42,290 nt of DNA from Streptomyces sabulosicollis (GCF_016103465.1 NZ_JAEEAP010000024.1:1-42290), one strand, 5' to 3'; shown: positions 24,755 to 32,284, counted from the first letter of the stretch. Numbers and translations are program-made. Notes: generated from the sequence alone by a model not told the origin.

Positions 24755-24782
24755 TTGGTAAGGACATACCTTGAGGTAAGCT
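24755..24782 (+). promoter_or_regulatory. HxlR operator and leaderless promoter
   Basis: Three alternating half sites GGTA(24757)-aggaca-TACC(24767)-ttga-GGTA(24775) include the perfect palindrome TACCTTGAGGTA at 24767-24778. They overlap a possible promoter: TTGGTA (24755-24760), 16 nt, TAAGCT (24777-24782). The TSS would be at the ATG 24789. Confidence 0.55.
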
Positions 24783-24788
24783 CCTGGC

Positions 24789-25160
24789 ATGGCGGGAGGC
24801 GTGCAGCACAGACGGGCCGAGGCGGGGGAGCGGTATGACGTGTTTCACACCGACTGCCCCGCGCGCGACATGGTCGACCACGTGACCAGCAGGTGGGGCA
24901 TCTGGGTGCTGATCTCCTTGCGGAGCAATGACCTCAGGTTCTACGAGCTGCGCGAGAGCATCCAGGGCATCAGCGAGAAGATGCTCGCCCAGACCCTGCG
25001 CGCGCTGGTCCAGGACGACCTGGTCTGGCGGGAGGTCGAGCCCACGACGCCGCCTCAGGTCACCTACGGGCTGACCGAGTTCGGGCGGGACATCGGCGAG
25101 CCGCTGACGGAGCTGTTCGACCGGATCACACGGCGGCTGTCGCAGCGCGGCGCGGGGTAG
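24789..25160 (+). CDS. HxlR family transcriptional regulator
   Basis: A 123-residue protein with FHTDCPARDMVDHVTSRWGI carrying the conserved N-terminal Cys, then a wHTH containing RFYELRESIQGISEKMLAQT, LRALVQDDLVWREV, and the wing YGLTEFGRDIGEPLTELF. No ribosome site precedes ATG 24789; the promoter position suggests leaderless translation. Divergent from the NmrA-like gene. Confidence 0.92.
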   Translation: MAGGVQHRRAEAGERYDVFHTDCPARDMVDHVTSRWGIWVLISLRSNDLRFYELRESIQGISEKMLAQTLRALVQDDLVWREVEPTTPPQVTYGLTEFGRDIGEPLTELFDRITRRLSQRGAG

Positions 25161-25174
25161 CGTGGCAGTGGCCG

Positions 25175-25402
25175 GTGCACATCCGCGACGCGGTGGACGA
25201 CCTGCCGAGCCAGATCTTCGCCCTGATCCCACAGCGCCCTCTAACCGCTCTGAACGCGCTGCGTGACCTCCGGGTGGAAGATCCCGCGGCCGTGACCCAT
25301 GCCCGGCGCAACGGCGAGGCGTGGCAGCAGATCGCCGACCAGCTCCGGGTCTCTCGCGTGCCGCTGAGACTGATCTCGGCGTGCGATAGTTGCCCGCCAT
25401 GA
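25175..25402 (+). pseudogene. Probable truncated small HTH protein gene
   Basis: A frame from GTG 25175 gives MHIRDAVDDLPSQIFALIPQ, then ALRDLRVEDPAAVTHARRNG and EAWQQIADQLRVSR. The last part resembles a sigma/AsnC-like HTH common in short actinomycete proteins (xxWQQIAxxLxVSR). The expected continuation after VSR is missing and the frame ends in unrelated residues, overlapping the next locus by 4 nt. It may be intact as a short protein, but I think it is truncated. Confidence 0.42.
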
Positions 25403-25944
25403 CTGGACTTGGGCCCGTCGCCTGGCCACCTGCCCCGATCAGGACCGAGCGGCTCGTGCTCCGCGAGTCCGAGGCACAGGACCGTGCGGCGTTCATCGAG
25501 CTGTTCACCTCGCCCGAGGTGGGCACCTACCTAGGCGGCCCTCGACCGATGGATGAGTGCGAGCGCGCTGCCTGAAACGCCCAAGAGGCGCCCCGGCCTT
25601 TTCCTGATCGAGCTCGACGGAGAGATGATCGGCACCATCGAACTCAACCGGCGCGACGCTGAGCGTCGGAGTCATGTCCGTCCGGATGCCGGGGAGGCCG
25701 AACTCGGCTACCTGCTCCTGCCGGAGGCATGGGGACACGGGTACGCCGCCGAGGCGTGCGCGGCGGCGCTCGGCTGATTCGCCGACGCGCTTCCCGGCGA
25801 GCCGGTGGCGCTCTGCACCGGACCGCCAACGACCGCTCGATGCACCTCGCGGCGAAACTGGGATTCAGCGAGGTGCAACGGTACGAGGCGTGGGGCGCCG
25901 AGCAGTGGACGGGTGTGTGGACCCCGGTCACGTCACGACGTTGA
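25399..25944 (+). pseudogene. GNAT acetyltransferase (RimJ/RimL type) with three lesions
   Basis: ATG 25399 gives APIRTERLVLRESEAQDRAA and TSPEVGTYLGGPRP, then the frame breaks near 25565. A second frame continues LFLIELDGEMIGTIELNRRD and ELGYLLLPEAWGHGYAAEAC, the acetyl-CoA loop region, to a TGA at 25775-25777 where Trp is expected. FADALPGEPVALCT follows the TGA in the same frame. A last shift leads into TANDRSMHLAAKLGFSEVQR and ends ...GVWTPVTSRR. So there are two frameshifts and one nonsense codon in an otherwise full-length gene. Confidence 0.9.
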
Positions 25945-26262
25945 TCTTCGCCTGGGCCCCGATGAACAGGCTGTCGGCCCCCCAGATGTTCTCCGCGGTC
26001 CAGGTGCTTGAGCCGACGTAGGGGTGCGGCCCGTGTCGCACGCCCTGCGCCGCAGCCGCTTCGGCCGCGGCAGAGAGGTCTTCGGCCACCATCAGCGTCC
26101 GGTCCGCATCACTGATTCCTTCCTCCACGGCGGCGGGCGTGCGGTGGAGCGAGTGGCGGGGCCGCCGGAGCGGTCGTGCATGCCTGCTGCCCCATGGATT
26201 CCTTCCGCCCCTTGACGCGGAGTTCACGCGTAGGCAACATCCTTCCACCACTGGTGAGAAAA
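25945..26262. other. Stretch without a supported gene
   Basis: A minus-strand frame ending at 25928 (AENIWGADSLFIGAQAKINV and upstream residues) looks partly protein-like, but I cannot assign it, and it overlaps the GNAT remnant. No other feature is seen before the operator at 26263. Confidence 0.35.
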
Positions 26263-26281
26263 CTTATCACTGTGCGATAAG
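26263..26281. promoter_or_regulatory. Palindrome upstream of the dehydrogenase-aldolase fusion gene
   Basis: Perfect inverted repeat CTTATC-actgtgc-GATAAG ending 7 bp before the start codon. The same half sites recur in the IclR promoter palindrome at 29387-29403, so IclR control is likely. Confidence 0.65.
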
Positions 26282-26288
26282 GATAAGG

Positions 26289-27692
26289 ATGTCGATGCGT
26301 GTAGGAATCCTGGGACTGGGCGAGGCCGGGGCGCTGTACGCCACAGGCTTCTCAGAAAACGGCTGGTCCGTGGTGGGGTATGACCCCGGGGACGTGCCGA
26401 CGCCGTCCGGTGTCCGCCGCGCGGGCAGCGTGGCGGAAGCCGTCGGTGAGGCCGATCTCGTGCTGGGGCTGACCGGGGCCAAAGCGGCCGCAGCGGTGGC
26501 GGCGGAGGCGGCACCACATCTACGGGCCGGTGCCGTCTACGCGGATATGAACGCCGGAGCACCTGGCCTCAAGCGAACGATCGACGACGTCGTTACCGAA
26601 GGCGGGCGGGCGGTCTTCTCGGATGTGTCCGTGATCGGTCCGGTGCCCAAGTACCGCCACCGCACGCCGCTGATGGCCAGCGGCCGGGGAGCCTCCGCAG
26701 TGGCGGAACACTTCAGGGCGCTGGGTGCGCCTGTGGAGGACCTGGGCGGGGAGCCCGGGGCGGCGTCGGCCCGCAAGCTGCTGCGCAGCCTGTTCATGAA
26801 AGGGCTGGGCGCGGTCATCGTGCAGACGGTGGAAGCCGGCCGTGCCGCCGGAGACGATCAATGGGTGCGTCGGCAGATCGCGCAGGAGCTCACCGACGGC
26901 GAGGACACCCTGGAACGACTGTATGCAGGAACGTTTAAGCACGGGTTGAGGCGGGCCGTAGAGGTGGACGCCGCAGCCGACCTGATGGCGGATCTCGGCC
27001 TGGACGCGGCGTTGGCCCGCGGCATAAGCAGGCTCCACGCCCTTACCGCCCGTCCGGGCGGACTGCACGCCGTACCGCTGGTGACCGCGGAGTTGCTGGC
27101 CGCCTATGAGGGGCTGCCGACTGCCAATATCGGCGACGCGCGCGACCGGCTGGGTCTGCTCGACTCCGGAATCAGCCCGCTGTGGTCCGGCGCCCGCGCG
27201 GTGGGCCGCGCGCTGACGGTGTTGACGCGGGCCGGGGACAACCGGGCCATCCACGAAGCGCTGCGGATTGCCGCCCCCGGTGACCTGATGGTGGTCAACG
27301 GACAGGGCGACACCTCCCGCGCTCTGATCGGCGAGCTGATCGCCGAGCGCGCCCAGGCCCGCGGGGTGGTCGGTATGGTGCTCGACGGCGCTGCCCGCGA
27401 TGTAGAGGTCCTCGAAGAGATCGGCTTCCCGGTCTGGGCGCGTGCGGTCACGCCCGCCGGTCCCTACAAGGACGGCCCTGGCAGGGTGAACGTCGCCGTC
27501 GCCGTCGGGGGCGCGGTGTGCAGGCCGGGTGACCTGGTCGTCGCGGACGGCGACGGAGTCGCCGTGCTACCCGCCGAGGAGGCAGAGTCGACACTGGTCG
27601 CGGCGCGTGAGATCGAGGCCGACGAGGCGCGTCGCCGCAGCAGCATCCGGGCCGCACGGGCAACGGACACACCCGCGGGAGGCGCGGCATGA
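26289..27692 (+). CDS. Bifunctional fusion: NAD(P)-dependent beta-hydroxyacid dehydrogenase-like domain + RraA/HMG-aldolase-like domain
   Basis: 467 residues in two recognisable halves. Residues 1-260 start MSMRVGILGLGEAGALYATG (Rossmann loop GLGEAG), then ADLVLGLTGAKAAAAVAAEA, AVYADMNAGAPGLKRTID and VFSDVSVIGPVPKYRHRTPL. The helical part KLLRSLFMKGLGAVIVQTVE fits the DUF1932-type C-terminal domain with its catalytic Lys region. Residues about 270-430 are RraA-like: TANIGDARDRLG, IHEALRIAAPGDLMVVNGQG, then GELIAERAQARGVVGMVLDG and AARDVEVLEEIGFPVWARAV, with the Arg-Asp pair (ARD) that HMG/CHA aldolases use with a divalent metal. No break or internal start separates the halves. It overlaps the transporter gene by ATGA. 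ATG 26295 is an alternative start. Predicted: oxidise a hydroxyacid and cleave the oxo-acid formed (inference). Confidence 0.9.
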   Translation: MSMRVGILGLGEAGALYATGFSENGWSVVGYDPGDVPTPSGVRRAGSVAEAVGEADLVLGLTGAKAAAAVAAEAAPHLRAGAVYADMNAGAPGLKRTIDDVVTEGGRAVFSDVSVIGPVPKYRHRTPLMASGRGASAVAEHFRALGAPVEDLGGEPGAASARKLLRSLFMKGLGAVIVQTVEAGRAAGDDQWVRRQIAQELTDGEDTLERLYAGTFKHGLRRAVEVDAAADLMADLGLDAALARGISRLHALTARPGGLHAVPLVTAELLAAYEGLPTANIGDARDRLGLLDSGISPLWSGARAVGRALTVLTRAGDNRAIHEALRIAAPGDLMVVNGQGDTSRALIGELIAERAQARGVVGMVLDGAARDVEVLEEIGFPVWARAVTPAGPYKDGPGRVNVAVAVGGAVCRPGDLVVADGDGVAVLPAEEAESTLVAAREIEADEARRRSSIRAARATDTPAGGAA

Positions 27693-29026
27693 TCGCGATA
27701 TGGGCCCTGGTCTGCTACATGGCGGCCATCATCGTCTGGAACGCCGTGTTCAAGAGGAACATCGGCGAAGCCCTCCTCGTCGGCTTCGTGGCGACCGGCC
27801 TGTTCGCGGGCGGCGACATCGGCCACGTCATGTGGGACGGGTTCGCCGAAGCGATGCAGGAGGAGGTCACGTTCGCCGCCCTGGCGTTCGTGTTCATGAG
27901 CTACCTGCTGAGCCGTACGCCGGTCCTGGATCAGTTGCTGAACATCCTCAACTCCCTGCTCGGACGGCTGCGTGGCGGACCGGTGTACACCTCGACCGTC
28001 GCCGCGGGCGTCTTCGGCGCCATCGCCCACGTGGGGGCGGCCGTCACCGCCGCCGTCGGATCGGTGACCATCCCGTGGATGAAGCGCTCCAAGGTCAGCG
28101 GTGAACTCGCCGCCACCGTCGCTGCCGGTGGCGCCGGTATGGGCGTCACCTTCCCCTTCAGCTCCACCATGTTCATCCTGATGGGCTCCGCCGGCGTGGC
28201 GGCGCTGGTCTCCAAGGACGACATCGTGCTGCCGCTGTTCCTGGGTGGGCTGTGGTGCCTGGGCTACCGCCTGCTGGCGGCGTTCTGGATGATCCGCCGC
28301 CACAAGATCCAGCCCATGGAGCGCGCCGACCTGCTGCCGCTCCGGGTCAGCCTGGGCGCGGGGTGGACCAGCCTGTTCCTGTTCGCCGGGATGGTCGTGC
28401 CCTTGTTGCTGACCCGCGGACCGACCGGCGGCGAACTGGGGGCGTACGTCGGGGCCAACATGTCGGACGCGATCAGCCTGATCACCTGGATACCGGTCCT
28501 GCTCATCGCGATCGTGCTGTTCCTGGGCCGCCACAAGCTGCCCCGCTCCAGCCGCGCATGGTGGCGGTTGCTGGAAGGGGCCGCGCCGCAGTTCGGGGTC
28601 ATCGGCGTCACGATCGTGGCGGCGTTCTCGGCCTCGAACGTCCTCGGTGAGCTGGGCCTGCCGCAACAGCTGACCGATGTGCTCGGGCAGGTGCAGGCGC
28701 CGAAGTGGGTCATGGCCCTGCTCGTGGGTGTGATCGTGGTCGCCGTGGCCATCCCGCTCACCGCCAGCGCCACCATGGCCGCCATCGGTCCGGTCGCCGT
28801 CTCATCCCTGACCGAGGCCGGAGTGCCGGCCGCCACCGCCTGTGTCGCCGTCCTGATCTTCGCGTCCACTGAGGGTGCCTCGCCGCCTTCCGGAGCCCCG
28901 ATCTACGTGGCCAGCGGTATCGCGGGAGTCAATCCGGCCCGCACCTTCGTCCCCCTCGTCGGCTACTACTGCCTGCCGATCCTGCTGATCGGCGCCGCGG
29001 TGGCCACCGGCGTGCTGCCCGTCTGA
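27689..29026 (+). CDS. TRAP-type (DctM-like) large permease
   Basis: A 445-residue membrane protein with about 11-12 hydrophobic segments. Typical features are GAAVTAAVGSVTIPWMKRSK, which resembles the DctM loop following the first half (AAxGSVxIPxMxxx), then AGGAGMGVTFPFSSTMFILM, and in the second half AIPLTASATMAAIGPVAVSS and PSGAPIYVASGIAG. TRAP large subunits drive Na+-coupled uptake of carboxylates. Its ATG overlaps the fusion gene stop (ATGA), so translation is coupled. No periplasmic substrate-binding protein gene is adjacent, which is unusual for a TRAP system. Confidence 0.8.
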   Translation: MIAIWALVCYMAAIIVWNAVFKRNIGEALLVGFVATGLFAGGDIGHVMWDGFAEAMQEEVTFAALAFVFMSYLLSRTPVLDQLLNILNSLLGRLRGGPVYTSTVAAGVFGAIAHVGAAVTAAVGSVTIPWMKRSKVSGELAATVAAGGAGMGVTFPFSSTMFILMGSAGVAALVSKDDIVLPLFLGGLWCLGYRLLAAFWMIRRHKIQPMERADLLPLRVSLGAGWTSLFLFAGMVVPLLLTRGPTGGELGAYVGANMSDAISLITWIPVLLIAIVLFLGRHKLPRSSRAWWRLLEGAAPQFGVIGVTIVAAFSASNVLGELGLPQQLTDVLGQVQAPKWVMALLVGVIVVAVAIPLTASATMAAIGPVAVSSLTEAGVPAATACVAVLIFASTEGASPPSGAPIYVASGIAGVNPARTFVPLVGYYCLPILLIGAAVATGVLPV

Positions 29027-29051
29027 TCCGCCCTTCACACGAGGTCGTGCC

Positions 29052-29336
29052 ATGCCCATCCACGTGATCAAAATCCTCTTTCGCCTCGGCGTGCTCGTCT
29101 TCCTGGCCGGTGGCCTGTGCATCGTCGTGGGCCAGGCGCTGGGACTGGTTCTCGGCGACGCCGCCTGGGTCAGCGATGTCGCGACCACCGCCGGGCCCCC
29201 GACCTTCATCGCCGCCGGTATCACCGGTCTGCTCGCCTACATTCTGACGTACGCTCGGCCCGGCGACCCGGAACCGGCCACGGCGGCCACTCCCGAGACA
29301 CAGCAGCCCGCCACGACCGCGTCACAGCCGGAGTAA
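29052..29336 (+). CDS. Small two-TM membrane protein, probable partner of the permease
   Basis: 94 residues: TM1 RLGVLVFLAGGLCIVVGQAL, TM2 FIAAGITGLLAYILTYA, then a hydrophilic threonine/proline/alanine-rich tail PGDPEPATAATPETQQPATT. It begins 25 bp after the permease stop. I do not recognise a family. Classical TRAP small subunits (DctQ) have four TM segments, so this is at best a reduced equivalent. Confidence 0.75.
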   Translation: MPIHVIKILFRLGVLVFLAGGLCIVVGQALGLVLGDAAWVSDVATTAGPPTFIAAGITGLLAYILTYARPGDPEPATAATPETQQPATTASQPE

Positions 29337-29386
29337 GCCGTACCGTTCTGGGTGGATCTTGCGCGAACCACGCCTCTGCTCGCATG

Positions 29387-29403
29387 CTGATAACTCTTAT
29401 CAG
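29387..29403. promoter_or_regulatory. IclR-type palindrome upstream of the IclR gene
   Basis: Perfect palindrome CTGATAA-CTC-TTATCAG, 40 bp before the IclR start codon. It contains the GATAA/TTATC half sites seen at 26263-26281, consistent with autoregulation and control of the upstream transporter operon. Confidence 0.7.
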
Positions 29404-29442
29404 GAAATTCCGCAGCCGAGCAGACCACCCAGGAGCCGAGCC

Positions 29443-30198
29443 ATGGTCGCTACCCCCGCCGCCTCTCCGATGCGCTCAGTCGACCGGGCCTTCGACGTGC
29501 TGTCCGTACTGGAGGACACTCGCCACCCCCTGCGCCTCAGCGAGGTCGCCCGCCGCTCCGGCCTCCACGTGGCCACCGCTCAACGCATCCTGAACGTCCT
29601 CATCGACCGCGGCTACGCCGTCAAGGAGGAGACCGGCTACGTCGCGGGCCCGGCCGCCGTGGCCACCGCCCACGCCTTCCTGGTCAACAACCGGCTCAGC
29701 CAGGTCGCCCTGCCGGTGCTGCAGGAACTGGCCGCAACCACCGGCATGACGTCCACCCTGTACGTACGTGTCGGCCTCGCCCGTGTGCTGATCGCCCGCG
29801 TCGAGGGCCTCAATCCCCTCCGATACCAACTGCCGATCGGCGAAAAGCTCCCCCTGCACCTGGGCGCCGGGAAATCCCTGGCCGCCTGGCTGCCCGAGGA
29901 AGAACGCGACGCGTACATCGACAGCGTCACCCCCTTCACTCGGATCTCCGGCGAACGCGTCAGCGCCGAAGACCTGCGCGGCGAGCTCCAGCGCGCCAAG
30001 GACGACGGCCACGCCGTCTCCCTGAGCGAACGCGTCCTGGACGTCACCGCCATCAGCGCCGCTATCCACCGCGGCGAGCAGACCCTCGGGGCACTCAGCG
30101 TCGCCGGCCCCAGCAGCGACCTGCCCACCGCCGACCACCCGCGCGTCATCACCGAGGTACGCCGGGCGGCCGATGCCATCGCCGCCCGCTGCCCCTGA
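29443..30198 (+). CDS. IclR family transcriptional regulator
   Basis: A 251-residue protein. The N-terminal wHTH is SVDRAFDVLSVLEDTRHPLR, then LSEVARRSGLHVATAQRILN and VLIDRGYAVKEETGYVAGPA. The effector domain follows with LPIGEKLPLHLGAGKSLAAW, GHAVSLSERVLDVTAISAAI and ending GALSVAGPSSDLP. IclR effectors are usually small carboxylic acids, in line with a carboxylate transporter and aldolase upstream. The start is ATG 29443 with AGGAG at 29431. The cyclase-family gene follows within 19 bp, so they form one unit. Confidence 0.95.
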   Translation: MVATPAASPMRSVDRAFDVLSVLEDTRHPLRLSEVARRSGLHVATAQRILNVLIDRGYAVKEETGYVAGPAAVATAHAFLVNNRLSQVALPVLQELAATTGMTSTLYVRVGLARVLIARVEGLNPLRYQLPIGEKLPLHLGAGKSLAAWLPEEERDAYIDSVTPFTRISGERVSAEDLRGELQRAKDDGHAVSLSERVLDVTAISAAIHRGEQTLGALSVAGPSSDLPTADHPRVITEVRRAADAIAARCP

Positions 30199-30217
30199 AC
30201 CAGAAAGCGCCGCCACC

Positions 30218-31195
30218 TTGTCCCACCCCACCCTCACCTACCACCAGCTACTGCGACGCACCGACGCCCCGCCCGGCTCCAGCTGGCACCTCTTCCCCGA
30301 CCAGCCCGAACGCGGTATGGCCAACTTCGCGGGCCCCGAGCAGATCCGGCAGGCGGCACACGAGGTCCGCGACGGCCGGGCCTTCAACCTCGACTACGCC
30401 CTCGATGCCTTCGACCCGCCCATGTCCCGGGCCCGCGGCATCCCCTACCACCGCATCACCGCCACACACGACCAAGCCCGCGACGACGTCCTGGAGGGGT
30501 TCTTCCTCCAGGCCAGCACCCAGGTCGATGGTCTACGCCACCGCCGTGCCTCCGGGCACGGCTTCTACAACGCCGTGCCCGATCACGAGATCGCCCCCCG
30601 AAGCCCCCGCCTGGGCGTGCAGCTATGGGCCGAGACACCGCTGGTCGGCCGGGCACTGCTCATAGACATCGACGGCCTGCTCCGCAGCCGTGGTACCCCG
30701 CTCGACCACACGACCGGCCCCGCCCTCGGCCCCGACCTGCTCGATACGGCACTCGACGCACAGGGGTGCCGTGTCGAACCGGGCGACCTGGTTCTCGTCC
30801 ACACCGGCTGGGCTCACTGGTACCTCACGGCCGATCCCGACGCACGGGCCGCAGTCCGCGGCGAGCGACGCGCCACCGGGTTCGCCCAGTCCCGGGACTT
30901 CGCCGCCTGGTGCTGGGACCACCGCATCGCGCTGCTGGCCACGGACACGTTCGCCGTCGAAGTCCTCCCCGTGGTCCCGGACAGCGACTTCCACGAGAGC
31001 GCCCCCGAGGACAGCGGCATGATGCACCAGGAACTCATCGCCAAACTCGGCCTGCCCATGGGCGAGCTGTGGAACCTAACCGCTCTGACGGCCGACTGCC
31101 GGGCCACCGGCCGCTGGACCAGCCTCCTGACCGTCAAGCCCCTCAACCTCACCGGCGGTGTGGGCTCACCCGCCAACGCCACGGCTCTGCGCTGA
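30218..31195 (+). CDS. Cyclase-family (kynurenine formamidase-like) metal-dependent hydrolase
   Basis: About 325 residues from TTG 30218 (LSHPTLTYHQLLRRTDAP). A farther ATG at 30173 would overlap the IclR gene. The fold is recognisable from RGIPYHRITATHDQARDDVL, then FLQASTQVDGLRHRRASGHG, which takes the place of the HxGTHxDxxxH metal motif but keeps only the Thr, Asp and last His. VQLWAETPLVGRALLIDIDG and EPGDLVLVHTGWAHWY follow. Members with this STQxDxxxH form are common among large cyclase-family proteins. It may open or hydrolyse a lactone or amide related to the fusion enzyme's substrate. A 15-bp tandem duplication covers its stop codon. Confidence 0.85.
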   Translation: MSHPTLTYHQLLRRTDAPPGSSWHLFPDQPERGMANFAGPEQIRQAAHEVRDGRAFNLDYALDAFDPPMSRARGIPYHRITATHDQARDDVLEGFFLQASTQVDGLRHRRASGHGFYNAVPDHEIAPRSPRLGVQLWAETPLVGRALLIDIDGLLRSRGTPLDHTTGPALGPDLLDTALDAQGCRVEPGDLVLVHTGWAHWYLTADPDARAAVRGERRATGFAQSRDFAAWCWDHRIALLATDTFAVEVLPVVPDSDFHESAPEDSGMMHQELIAKLGLPMGELWNLTALTADCRATGRWTSLLTVKPLNLTGGVGSPANATALR

Positions 31196-31212
31196 CTGGC
31201 TCTGCGCTGACG
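31183..31212 (+). repeat. 15-bp tandem duplication across the cyclase-family stop codon
   Basis: GGCTCTGCGCTGACT followed by GGCTCTGCGCTGACG: two direct copies, one mismatch, with the TGA stop inside copy 1. The sequence from 31213 to 31441 shows no gene. Confidence 0.85.
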
Positions 31213-31441
31213 AACACGACACCTGCCGCACATCCCAAGGCCCCCGCGCGTGGCTGCCGTTGCGCCCTGGAAGCACACCATGCCCGACGGTAGATCGGCG
31301 CCGCCCCAGCATATGGGTCGCTGCACGCACGCGGGGCGGGGAACGTGTGTGGTGTGGTCACAAGGCGTCCTCCATCAAGTGGCGGTGATCTCCAGCCGAA
31401 GAGAACCACCGAGCGTCACGTAGCCGGAAGGCGCGTGGTTG

Positions 31442-31631
31442 TCATCGAGGGTGACTCATGAGATGGGCGAGACCGTCCAGGATGCGTTGCAGCCCGAAGC
31501 TGAAGGCATGGTCAGGGTTGTACATGCCCTGATGGGCTGCGCCCGCGGCGCTTCCGACGCGGACAGCCAGGGGGGACCGGTCGGGATCGAAAACCTTCGC
31601 CAGGAGTGGTTCATTGACGGCCCACCACTGC
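31442..31631 (-). pseudogene. 3' end of a TetR-family regulator gene (inverted piece 1)
   Basis: The minus frame gives QQWWAVNEPLLAKVFDPDRS, then VGSAAGAAHQGMYNPDHAFS and FGLQRILDGLAHL to the stop at 31442. This is the usual C-terminal part of an actinomycete TetR ligand domain. Upstream of the WW the homology stops, and its apparent continuation is found on the opposite strand (31632-31715). Confidence 0.75.
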
Positions 31632-31715
31632 TGGCTCGACGACGTGGAGATGGACGCGGCTCTCACTCTCGTTCTGGACTTCGTCCAGTCCGTCGCCCGC
31701 GCAACCCTCGCCACT
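31632..31715 (+). pseudogene. Internal TetR-family fragment in opposite orientation (inverted piece 2)
   Basis: The plus frame gives WLDDVEMDAALTLVLDFVQS and VARATL, which reads like the TetR helix that normally precedes the WWAVNEPLL segment found on the minus strand. Head-to-head placement of two neighbouring parts of one protein indicates a small inversion. No N-terminal HTH part remains. Confidence 0.55.
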
Positions 31716-31917
31716 CCGCCGGAGTGCCCGACGCCCACCAGCGCTTCCGCGCTGGGTTGACCATCGGGCTGACCCGCACGCGGAAACCCATCCGCTCGAG
31801 TATCGCCACACCGCGAGCGAGCAGGGGTTCCTCACCCGGCTCGAGCTGGCCCGAGGGCGCGGTAACGACCACGAGGTCGCCGGAACGTAGCGCGCGGGGC
31901 CGAAGGACCGCAGGCAC
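31716..31917 (-). pseudogene. 5' fragment of an S66 (LD-carboxypeptidase/MccF-like) gene
   Basis: The GTG at 31917 has a strong AGGAGGAGG ribosome site. The product reads VPAVLRPRALRSGDLVVVTA and PSGQLEPGEEPLLARGVAIL, then ERMGFRVRVSPMVNP and RKRWWASGTPAE. This is the N-terminal Rossmann-like start of S66 peptidases. After about 65 codons the sequence meets the TetR pieces and the catalytic Ser/Glu/His domain is missing. Confidence 0.75.
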
Positions 31918-32253
31918 GGGGCCTCCTCCTTGTTGATCAATAATGGCGAGCAACAAGGCCCGTGCCGCCGATATTCCGTCTCACCGACGTGATCAAGTCA
32001 AGCCCCGAAACCCCGTCTGGGCCCACCGAATGGCGCGACTGCCAGCAGCACTTCGAACTCCGCAAGGTTTCGCTCGGCACCCTGCGGACGCCCCTGCGGA
32101 ACTCCCTGCACGCATGAACACGTCTGCATCCGCTGCCCCGTTCTCCAGATGCACCCCCGTAAAAAGCCCCGACTCATCGAGATCACCAGAACCTCCGCGA
32201 ACGCAGGTACTCGGGGTTGGTCGCGAACGGCCCGATCTCGGTCTCGGCGGGAG
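31918..32253. other. Stretch without a supported gene
   Basis: A plus frame reading FRLTDVIKSSPETPSGPTEW and QQHFELRKVSLGTLRTPL (about 31965-32115) looks protein-like but cannot be assigned. No start or ribosome site is evident. Confidence 0.35.
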
Positions 32254-32275
32254 CCCACACCGCATGCGGTGTGGG
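32254..32275 (-). terminator. Strong hairpin downstream of the serine protease gene
   Basis: Perfect 11-bp inverted repeat with no spacer: arm CCCACACCGCA and its complement. It starts 9 bp beyond the protease stop codon at 32285. The hairpin would have a CATG-type loop. Confidence 0.8.
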
Positions 32276-32284
32276 TGAGCCTGT

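Noticed and set aside
22448-24790. Very long minus-strand frame spanning 22415-24790
   Set aside because: It is open by GC bias only. Just the last 128 codons are a real secreted protein; the rest is antisense to other genes or noncoding.
25928-26251. Minus-strand 107-residue frame ending INVVT
   Set aside because: It partly looks like protein, but no family was recognised, no ribosome site is present and it overlaps the GNAT remnant; not enough to call a gene.
31621-31936. Single intact regulator gene between 31.4 and 31.9 kb
   Set aside because: The conserved segments lie on opposite strands and in different frames, so no single reading frame can join them.
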